Assembly: GCA_033557685.1 (NCBI GenBank)
Contig: JAWQRN010000083.1
Location: 1 to 40,261 of the forward strand
From: Sperchopsis tessellata
Lineage: Eukaryota > Arthropoda > Insecta > Coleoptera > Hydrophilidae
Direction: 5' to 3'
Length of the DNA stretch: 40,261 bases
Of this stretch, positions 32,301 to 40,261 are shown in pieces (position 1 is the first letter of the stretch; every line of letters begins with the position of its first letter). The position numbers and the translations under genes are program-made. The notes beneath the pieces are model-generated. The model had not been told where the DNA came from, made no database searches, and saw only the letters and a list, made by a program, of their open reading frames with translations.

Positions 32301-35300
32301 TTTTCGGCCACCTTTTCTAGACCGTCCTGAAAAAAAAATCTAAGTATTATTTATAACCGACCAAAATAATAACAAAAGTTTTTAAAAGTAACTGATTATA
32401 CTGAAATAAAGTTTTATTTAATAACAGTTGAAAGATATGAAATAATGTAAGGTAGTGTACACACATTGTAAATTTGTTACAGTAATCCTATAATTTTAAA
32501 ATATTTCAATCAATGTTAAATGAGTTGTTACAAGGTACAGAAAGAGTGGAATTTTAAATATACATTTCAAACAAAACAATTGCTGTTTGAGAATGAGGCA
32601 GTGAGGACATACACAATTAGCTGAATAGAGCACTTGAGCAAGTGGATAAGTTATCATGCTTGTGGGGCATGCTTTCAAAAGATGGAAGAAATTGATGGAG
32701 ATGAGAAATGTGTGGATGAATGGCGTATGAAAGAAGCTAAAATAGTGAAATGTAATACACATATGTAAGGTGGTAAGACTTTGGTAAAACAGGAACAACA
32801 GTGGAGCAGTGGATGAACTAATGGATTACAAATTAATCAAGTGCTGAATGAGATAGAAAACAGAAAGGTAGATATGATGAAGGGTGGTAGAAGTGCAGAT
32901 TAGGCTTAGGAAACAGTGGATACGTACTAATCAAGAAAAATATTTGATCAATGTATACTTTCCGTTCCAACAGACCAGAACGACAATTCGACAATTTTTA
33001 AAATATAAATTTACCATATAATTTTTGAATATTTTATCTAATGAAGGTGAAAATTCCCTTATTTTGAGTTTTTCTGTAGAAATTTCTTTAAAGATAGGAC
33101 TAATGCTGTCATCATCTTATGGTTGATGCTCAACAACACATAACATGCCTTTCCAAATGTACATAATATTAAAAAAAAATTAGTTCAAGTGAAAATACCA
33201 AGAGTAAATGCTGAATCTTTTTCTATTTTTACAAAATATTAATTTGATTTAAGTTTTTTCCTATTAAATGTATATTCATTTAGAAAATAAAGTAATAAAA
33301 GCAAACCAAAATGTTTATCTTTCAACATAGACATATAAAATTTTCCATTAATTCAACATGGCTAACATATGCATGGGTTGTTTACCTGAATACCATTAAT
33401 GATTGGAACAAGAAGTTTAAATAATATATAAGATACAAAGGACAGAACAATTTTAGGAAAAATTTCTTTAAAAAGCATATACTGCAAATTACCTAATTTT
33501 AGTTTTGCTTCTGATTGAATAATATTTTGTGTGTTAATATAATATAGTCTTCTAAACTTCTCTCCCTTTGAAATTTCCACATCTTCCACAATATAATCTC
33601 CAGACAACTCAGAATGGCCTTCATAACGAATAACTCTACGTCCAACATCTGAACCAACAGACAAAAACGGAATCTAAAAAAGTAATTTATATACTTACAG
33701 TAAATATAGGGAAATACACAATAGACTGTTGTGTTTGAATAATTAGGATGAAAGTGTTAAGAACAATGGTACAGTTAAGTTTATTCAAACTTTTATAGAT
33801 TGTACTTAATAATGATGACAAAAGTTACTTAAATTTTTAGAAATTTATAATTTTTTGATGTTAGACTAAGTCAATATAAGGCGAGTGGGATTCATAGATT
33901 GGTGAATCTCAGGTTCGAGCTTGTTTGTAGTCGGTTGGTTTAAAATTTCATATCTATATGCCTAAATACAAAGAATATGAGTATATTTATTACCAAAAAT
34001 ATAGTGCCTGTTAACATTTATGTTATACACGTACTGATATTATAGTGTTGTGACATAAGTGAAGTTTGTGCAATGTTTGCAAACAAAGGAGGCTGGATCT
34101 ATAATCTTTTTTTTTAGGTAAAGGAGTGCTTAGAATTTCTATGAAATTTGAAGAATTTGCATAAATTAGAGTGCACCAGACTTTGCTAGAATTGTAAAAC
34201 TATATAAATATACAAGCTAGCGAGTACCGATAAAATCACTGGAAAACTTATTCACTAAAAAAATAATAAAAGACTTTGTTTTAGTTTTAAATGCACAAAA
34301 ATCCGTAGAAATATTGACTGACGTTTAGATGTTAGTTTAAAATTTCAATTTAATTGGACTTCAAGCGATTATACTGCAGATTCACATCCGAAATTATGTT
34401 TATTAATATTGAGAGTTCAACTTATGGGGATGCATTGAACGAGCTTCTTGAATAACTAGCCACATAAGCATTTATGAACAGTAACAGAGATGCAAAGATG
34501 AAACAGGCAGTTCTACTAGGTGGACATGCTACAGTTACTGAATCTGGTGCACACACTTAAACTTGAAACAACCAAAAAATTTGCAAGGAATATTATTAAA
34601 ATTTATGAAGCAAGCACTGAGCAAGATGCTGCGGAAGTTTAAGGGACAAGATCTTACACCTGCTGGATGTGTGGTTGCCGGGGCTATTATCAAGCTATGA
34701 TATATGAGAACATTGTTTCTAGGACAATGAAGATTCTAAAGACGATCAGGAAAATTTAGAATAGCCACATGAAGAGGCAAAACCTATTGCAACAACATAT
34801 CATATTTGGACTGCAACTAGAGAGTCTGTACTAGTGCATGGTATAATGGGCAAGAAAATAGTAAGAAATTCAATAATAATTTACTGGTGGCTGACATTGT
34901 GGATGAGTGCTTACTGGGAATCGAGTTTATGATGCAATGTAGCGTGTTTCTCGACTTTGGAATAATTAATTGTGAAGACCAGAATATACATTTACAGCTC
35001 TTTAAGTACTGGCCCATATCTGTAAGATGTGTAAAGTGTAAAGATGTGAAAATTGTTTTGCAGACTGAAAGGGTCATAATGCCGAAGACAAGGGATGATT
35101 TTGGGAATAGACTGGGATTGTCAAAACACCAAAAGGAGATAATCTTGGCAAAGGTATGCTGCTAAGAAGGAGACAATTTTGGCAAAGGTCTACTGCTAGG
35201 AAGAACTTTGATAAAGCAAAAAGGAAATTTATCTGTTTAATCTGTTACTGTGTCTAAAGGTTAAGCAGTAAATGACCAAGAGAACAAAACACTTGCCATT

Positions 35301-37756
35301 CTACAAGGCTTCCTCAAGAATTGGAGCATTTTTTGACGACTGTCTCCAAGATCCTGGGTTGTAGCGAAAGGTAGAAAGCTTTTAACTTTTTAATAAAATA
35401 TCATCTTTCTACCATAACTGATGATGAATACGTACAAAAAAAAAACAGTTTAACTCAGAATTACCTCAAGGTATTTATCAATAGCAAAAGGATAGATGGC
35501 TATGCAGGAACAAGGATCATAAAGGAAAGAAAAAAGATGATTCCACCTGCTTTTTTGGAGCAAAATGGTTTTCGATCTTGGATTTGAAGAGTGGTTATTG
35601 GCGGGTGAGCTAAATTCAGAGGATAAAGAGAAAACTTCTTTTATGACTGGCTCTGAATTGTGGCACTTTACTATGATGTCATTTGGATTATGAAATATGC
35701 TAATCTGAATATCAATAGAAAAGGGACAATTTACCTCTCCACTAATAAGTAAGACGATGACTCAATTAAGGATTACGTATAAATAGCCGAAGTTGTTTAC
35801 AATTAAATTAGTTCAAAAAGAAATTTTATATTGAAGTTTTTAAAAGACATTCTGTAGTGAAATATTGTCTTTCGTTGTGATTCTGATTACAAAAATAAAC
35901 GAGTAACAAAATTCACATTTCTGAAAAAACATTCTACAATAATTGCACAAAGTACATCAAAGAATGTGTTGGTGTATCACCATTGTATATTTTGCAAATG
36001 TTTTCTTCCTAAAACATAGGCAACTGAACAACATGCTCTATTACATCTTCCTGCTATGTTATCCTAAATTTACCACTGTTGTATGCACACATTGATATTT
36101 TTAATAGAGAAGGTACATTTAAGTTAACAGTAATAAATCTTTATTAAGGAATGAAATTTCTACAGGAGAAAATTATGATATTCATTTTCTAGGATTTAAA
36201 AGTTAATATAACATCAGAAATCTTTTTCAAATTGCTATGTCTTTTTAGTACCAAATATTCAGACAAGTAAAAATCTGACATAACTTTGATTGACAGTTAA
36301 AAATCATATTTGTATTAAATAATTTATTAAATAAGTTATTTCATGCTTTCAAGTTGCCATACATTTGGTCCTGCTTGTTGTTACTATTTAAACAAAGGAG
36401 TTGTACCATTTCTAAGTATGCAGTGCCTCAAGGTCAATGTATACTATAACTTGAGAATTATTTATGGTAGAATCACCCTTGAAGTAAAGTAGTACTTTTG
36501 CTACATATTGTTGTTGATCTGGAAATCAGGAGTTTAATAATTTCTTTGATAACAGTCGGGTAACTATCACACATACTACCAAAATATCTCTGATGTGGAT
36601 CTTTACATGTAATACTCTGTTCTACTATGTTTGATCTTCGCAGCTAAAATTACTGGCGAATATTCAGTATTATTTATATCCATATTAAGTCCACAAAAGC
36701 AAGCCTTAAGATAAAGAGATATTTGAACAGACAAAAGAGGCAGTGTAAAAACTGATTGGTCCAAGAACAAATCTTCATTATTTTACAAATGTATACATGG
36801 CTCTACTTACTTTATCTTGTATTCCAGATGGTGCTAGATTTTGAATGATAGACTCCGTTTCATTTTGTACAGCTTCTAAATTGTCATAATGTTGTTTTCG
36901 ATGCAACATAATAACAGCCAATCTATTATGCTTGGTCATTCCTATTAAAACTTTCCGCCCTTCTGCAGTAGAAAATAACCACTCAGCCTCTCTAAAAAAA
37001 AAAAAAATTTGTACAATCACATATCAGATTAAATTAAATTAATAAATATATGTTATAGAGCCTCACTCAATAAATACAAAAGGTATATGATGTTTAGGTG
37101 TACAAATTGTAAAATTACTACACAGATGATTTGTTCTAAATCTACTTTGTTATTTTAAATGAAATACTTTGTTTAATGAGTAAGTTCCTTCAGAAAGTAG
37201 TAAGTTAATTTCATACCCGAAATCAGCTAGATTCGATTTATATTGCATTTTGTCAATTATAGTCGTTTTAAATTTCGAACAAAACATGTTATTCTTTTTT
37301 AAATACCGAAATATCTTAAAATGTATCACAGGACTAGGTTTGAATCAACAAACTTTGGCTCTATAGCTACTGAGGAGGCTAGTAGTTGACTTAAAATATT
37401 TATATGATATTTTATTGAGCATTGTAGTGAAAATGTTATATGATAAATACATCGTTTAAAATTTAAACACCTTAGCAATTATGAACTACTTACCTTCCTT
37501 GCGGAACAATAAAAGCAGCGAATTTTGACAGTTTACGGTCATGTGGTATATCTAGTACATAAACAGTATATCGCGGAACAGATTGACCTGGTAGAAACAA
37601 ATCTATAGAAACTTCATTTTGATCTGCCACAGAACCTCTGCGGAGTCCTGAACACACAAATGATGCTTTTTGAACTTCCATTACAAGAGAGAACAGTTCG
37701 TCTGTAGATTGTACTCTATGCATTTTATCTTCGCTTCCCATATTTACTTCTAAAAT
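29400..37756 (-). CDS. METTL13: METTL13 (eEF1A lysine and N-terminal methyltransferase), 3' part
   Basis: Six minus-strand exons join in phase at GT-AG borders: 37756-37494, 36991-36811, 33673-33493, 32326-32009, 31939-31811 and 29677-29400 (stop TAA). They give about 449 residues. Landmarks in order: FAAFIVPQGR-EAEWLF across the first junction, KIPFLSVGSDVGRR, SGDYIVEDVE, RRLYYINTQNIIQSEAKL, TYLTCRHHRYMIIGTHIACS, the SAM-binding loop VAIIGLGGGGLC with the acidic VDIDKDML, DGIDFL, ILFDVDSKDTTLGMSCPP, and LFILNVVLRNQ near the end. This is the C-terminal spermidine-synthase-like domain (MT13-C), which in humans methylates the N-terminus of eEF1A. Human METTL13 is about 700 residues, so the N-terminal domain (MT13-N, Lys55 of eEF1A) is missing here; its exons must lie above 37756 and were not found. 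The first exon could also begin at 37749; ATG 37741 is an internal Met. Confidence 0.93.
29678..31810 (-). other. METTL13 last intron
   Basis: Donor GTAGGT at 31810-31805, acceptor TTTTTAG ending at 29678 (minus strand), phase 1. It contains an AT dinucleotide run (about 29797-29813) and a CT run (about 30588-30602). A plus-strand frame at 31537-31740 resembles nothing I know and is not called. No exon of another gene is recognised. Confidence 0.8.
32590..32960 (+). mobile_element. Possible LINE ORF2 scrap in METTL13 intron
   Basis: Plus-strand DNA reads LEQVDKLSCLWGMLSKDGRN near 32631-32690, the V-x-Q-V-D-K-F-x-Y-L-G-S-M-x-S-x-D-G landmark that follows the RT domain in insect LINEs; the nucleotide phrase TTGAGCAAGTGGATAA also occurs, inverted, in the LINE scrap at 18755-18790. 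The following 270 bases are GA-rich and could be the degraded remainder. It lies between METTL13 exons 3 and 4, antisense to the gene. Confidence 0.5.
33674..36810 (-). other. METTL13 intron with retrotransposon relic
   Basis: Intron between exons ending at 36811 (donor GTAAGT) and starting at 33673 (acceptor TTTTTTAG), phase 0. It carries the gypsy relic at 34380-35700 in antisense to METTL13. The rest (33680-34370 and 35710-36800) shows no coding sequence. Confidence 0.8.
34380..35700 (+). mobile_element. Ty3/gypsy retrotransposon gag-protease-RT relic
   Basis: Plus-strand pieces run in gypsy order. About 34490-34640 holds gag C-terminal text with KLETTKKFARNIIKIYEAST; near 34648 a degraded zinc knuckle begins CWMCGCRGYY. 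At 34877-35000 is the protease end, LLVADIVDECLLGIEFM and VFLDFGIINC. At about 35540-35690 is the heart of RT: GAKWFSILDLKSGYWRV, then after a frameshift ELNSEDKEKTSFMTGSELWH and FTMMSFGL. Parts between are deleted or unreadable, and stops are frequent. LTRs were not found. It is a different gypsy lineage from the relic at 19580 and lies in antisense within a METTL13 intron. Confidence 0.75.
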
Positions 37757-37927
37757 CTAAAACTCATATAAATTATAATATATATTGTAATTTGTAATGT
37801 TGAATGACGTTCTGAGTTTCGTTTTACTCTTTGAAAACAGTAAAAAATAGCCTTTTTTACTAATTTTGAGTTAGAAAAAAGTATTTTTTTAACAAATTAA
37901 CTTGCAAAACTACACTTGTTTATTAAA

Positions 37928-38102
37928 TGTAATAGACTTCTACGGTTAGTATCTGGGTGGAAACCGTGTAGAAGCTCTGATAAGTGCCGAAGTTTCGTCC
38001 ACTGTTGCAAAAGACATTTTCAAGGCGTGTGATGTTACTTCAATGAATGAATTCACTGCACTTTTTTATTTATTAGAAATACCAACTGTAATAGACCTCT
38101 AC
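37928..38102 (+). mobile_element. Small repeat insertion with target-site duplication, copy 3 of 3
   Basis: A 16-bp direct repeat, TGTAATAGACTTCTAC at 37928-37943 and TGTAATAGACCTCTAC at 38087-38102 (one mismatch), flanks a 143-bp insert. The insert contains GAAACCGTGTAGAAGCTC and then GCCGAAGTTTCGTCCACTGT and AAGACATTTTCAAGGCG, the core shared with 19231-19320 and, more weakly, 17382-17460. The flanking repeats suggest the insert is a complete small non-autonomous element of SINE type. Confidence 0.6.
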
Positions 38103-39757
38103 AGAATTTGAAGTAGAAACAACCAGCAAATGATTTTTATCCACTAAATAATTAAAGATTGATTCTTTTTTATTCTCGAGTGAGTTCTCAACATAACTTT
38201 CAGCAACACTGCTAGATTTCTACGCCATAGCGCTTGAGAATTAAAGTATGTATGCCGGAGCTGGTGGCAGTACTAGGTGCAATTCTATATGATAAATCCT
38301 CAATTGTATTTATCCCTACTGGTTGAGAGATACATATTCTCGTTCAGTACTAAACAAACAAAAAAATGAAATGTACAGTAGATGCTTACTTTTAGTGAAT
38401 TTCCTGCAAATTTCAAGCACTGCCTTGAAAAGTTTATTTTAATATATGGCACAGAAATTTCCAATTTCTCCAATATAAGTTAAAGGCATCTCTAGAATTA
38501 TAAATCACTTTTATTCCAGTTTGCTATGTTTCTATAGTTTGAAAGTCTTATTGAATATGTTGAGATTGTTTATGAGAGTTGCAATACAGATTGGTATTGT
38601 CAGAGCAATATCTTAAATTAATTTTTATTTAATTATTTAGATCTCTGATGTAGGTAATTGAGAGCAAAAGATTTTGAATTTTTTTGGCTCTGTAACCTTT
38701 TGACTTCTGCTTCAAGAAAGCTAGTAAATGTGTAAAATCCTTATGGTTAAAGCTTTTTGAAAAAAGCATGTGGATATATTTTGCAGTATACTATGCACCA
38801 ATAATTAACTGAAAAAAAAAATAATTTTTTTTACATGTAGATCCTTAATTTGAATTGCATGAATGCAACTAATGTTTTTAAGTTAACTGAAAAATACATA
38901 CACATACAAAACTCTTGTCTCTAACTGGGTGGCAATTTTTGTAATAATATCCTTCACACTACTTTTATTTCTCCGAGTCTAACATCAATTTTGTCAAAAT
39001 ACTGAAATTTTGGTGAAAAATATTCTGTACCCATTTCTCCTACGGTTTTTGGGATGCATCAAGTTCTCTGCTTCCTCTTACTTCTCACTATCATTTATTC
39101 TTCATCTATACATTGCACATGCCCTAACCAAAGTAGCACGAATACAAGTTGATACAATTTCACTTTCATACACTATATCTTCTTTTAATTCTACTCTTTT
39201 TCCCATAGTTTTTAGTACACAGACTATTTTTCATTCACCAACTTAGCCGGATTTACGTACAGGAAAATACCTCAAAATATTTTAATTAATTTTTATTAGC
39301 GATTGATAATAGTTACTACAGAAATTGCTTTAACTTCAAATGATGGCTTATTATCAAAAATTGAAAATGTATGCTAAATTGTTCATCAAATTACAGAATT
39401 CTCAGTGATTTTTCCACAAAAATGTAGGTTTACACCGACACAATACCTAGATATTTAAATTAAACCATTTAGATATTTAAATTACACTTGAGAAATATTT
39501 ATTTTATTCTGGCATGTACTGACTCAACACTTTGTACAACGGGATATTTTGTTTGAAAAACTCAATGCATCACAAACAATTAAAAGTAGTTATGAAAGAA
39601 CAGTTGTCTAAAAAACTGTAGTAAGTTAGTACGAAGTCTTGTATACTGAAATAAAAAAAAAATTAAAAGCAGTGGGTATAGGTATGTAAACAAATAGTCT
39701 ATTAATAAGGAAACTAACTAGCAGGAGGAGATACATAAATAATTGGAAACATTAACA

Positions 39758-39892
39758 ATGGCAATTTTTAATAGATGTAGAATTTGTGGCCAAATACAAT
39801 CCGTTCTCAGCAGCTTAAGCTTGTATATTACTTTAATAGTACTGACTGGAGTACATGTTTATCACTTAGTGATTAATTTGTTTTTATTGTAA
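39758..39892 (+). CDS. Small ORF, possible 5' part of the right-edge gene
   Basis: A 44-codon ORF starts MAIFNRCRICGQIQ at an ATG with a good start context (AACAATGG) and ends LFLL at TAA 39890-39892, directly in front of the acceptor of the exon at 39894. It has a C-x2-C pair near its start and a hydrophobic middle. It might be an unspliced artefact: its last bases overlap the acceptor of the next exon, so both cannot belong to one mature reading frame. I call it with low confidence and no function. Confidence 0.15.
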   Translation: MAIFNRCRICGQIQSVLSSLSLYITLIVLTGVHVYHLVINLFLL

Positions 39893-39893
39893 G

Positions 39894-40100
39894 ATATGTC
39901 AAAATAGTGAAATTTCGAAAGAACATTTCTTGTCCTTTGTGGAGAATGTCATCCACAAATCAGATGACAAGAAAACAATAATAAAATATCTAGCTGACCA
40001 ACACACTGAAGTTAAAAATATAAGAGGACATCATGACCCCAAGCACATTAAAAATCTTAATGACCTGCATACTACATTCTTTGCTCCACACTTTTACTGA
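39894..40100 (+). CDS. Probable terminal exon of an unidentified gene
   Basis: After a pyrimidine-rich acceptor TTTGTTTTTATTGTAAG (AG at 39892-39893) the plus strand is open for 68 codons, starting ICQNSEISKEHFLSFVEN, continuing VIHKSDDKKTIIKYLADQHT and RGHHDPKHIKNLNDLH, and ending FFAPHFY and TGA at 40098-40100. The residue make-up is that of a soluble, charged protein and the frame bias is good for so AT-rich a region. A polyadenylation signal follows 140 bases later. I do not recognise the family. Upstream exons would lie to the left within the window or farther; none was identified. The entry phase is assumed to be 0. Confidence 0.5.
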   Translation: MCQNSEISKEHFLSFVENVIHKSDDKKTIIKYLADQHTEVKNIRGHHDPKHIKNLNDLHTTFFAPHFY

Positions 40101-40239
40101 ATTTATTCAGATTTTGCATCAATTTTCCATTACTGAGTTCCATAACTTTTTTGTTGGTCAGTATTAGTATCATATCTAAAAGGTAGTTGTAGAATCTTCG
40201 ACGGAAATGAACTGTATCGTGTTGTTGTTTGTAAAACAA

Positions 40240-40245
40240 AATAAA
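40240..40245 (+). terminator. Probable polyadenylation signal of the right-edge gene
   Basis: AATAAA lies 140 bases after the stop codon of the exon at 39894-40100, a normal distance for an insect 3' UTR, and is followed by a T/G-containing stretch before the window ends. Confidence 0.45.
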
Positions 40246-40261
40246 AGCTTGGTTATAATTA

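Larger units (their letters stand above)
37757..39893. other. Region without recognised exon; possible METTL13 intron
   Basis: The 5' exons of METTL13 (minus strand) should lie here or beyond the window, but no N-terminal methyltransferase motif was recognised. It contains the repeat copy at 37928-38102. The minus strand near 39060-39200 has a weak GHV-R-M-like stretch that may be another LINE scrap. A small plus-strand ORF, 39758-39892, is listed separately. Confidence 0.5.

Noticed and set aside
33880..33945. tRNA-like GGTTCGAGC on the plus strand inside a METTL13 intron
   Set aside because: Box B is imperfect at its last base and no A box at the right distance is clear; too weak to list as a SINE.
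39010..39250. Possible LINE C-terminal piece on the minus strand
   Set aside because: A GHV-x-C-I-D-E-E-like phrase is present but the rest does not follow the pattern; below my threshold for a feature.
1..40261. CRISPR array, toxin-antitoxin, phage or operon-type system
   Set aside because: The DNA is eukaryotic; no regularly spaced direct repeats with unique spacers and no prokaryotic gene clusters are present.

Overview
The window is nuclear DNA of an animal, almost certainly an insect. It is AT-rich, its genes are split by GT-AG introns, and it is crowded with decayed mariner, hAT, Ty3/gypsy, LINE and tRNA-derived SINE sequences. The order cannot be fixed from the sequence. No CRISPR array, operon or other prokaryotic feature is present.

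Two host genes are recognised with confidence. The first (+ strand, exons 10728-12774 and 14356-15465) is the 3' part of a SUCO/SLP1-type SUN-domain protein of the endoplasmic reticulum; its 5' exons were not found and may lie left of the window. The second (- strand, six exons between 37756 and 29400) is the 3' part of METTL13 (eEF1A lysine and N-terminal methyltransferase); the seen part carries the C-terminal methyltransferase domain, and the exons for the N-terminal domain were not found. A third, unidentified + strand gene probably ends at the right edge (terminal exon 39894-40100, AATAAA at 40240). SUCO and METTL13 are convergent, and about 14 kb of transposon debris lies between them.

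Layout. 1-10727: no host gene seen; it holds a SINE with clear target-site duplications (2323-2631), a LINE C-terminal scrap (3540-3730), a larger LINE ORF2 relic (4230-5820), two mariner relics (6180-6590, 9885-10330), a short tandem repeat (7227-7290), an ATCGATT-rich transposon end (8150-8275) and an unidentified coding relic (8820-9305). 10728-15465: SUCO, with a SINE next to the splice donor inside its intron. 15466-18280: 3' UTR and AT-rich DNA. 18290-28760: a transposon graveyard with a LINE scrap, a gypsy gag/pol relic, a nearly full-length but broken non-LTR element with gag, endonuclease, reverse transcriptase and RNase H, a hAT transposase relic, another LINE relic and a SINE. 29400-37756: METTL13, whose introns carry a gypsy relic and probably a LINE scrap in antisense. 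37757-40261: a small repeat with flanking duplications and the end of the third gene.

The two named genes have no obvious joint function: one protein is an ER membrane factor, the other a cytosolic methyltransferase of the translation factor eEF1A. I found no new multi-gene system. The points most worth following are the unidentified terminal exon at the right edge, the unidentified two-frame coding relic at 8820-9305, the three-copy dispersed repeat with target-site duplication, and the open reading frame that runs from the SUCO exon through its donor into a SINE.
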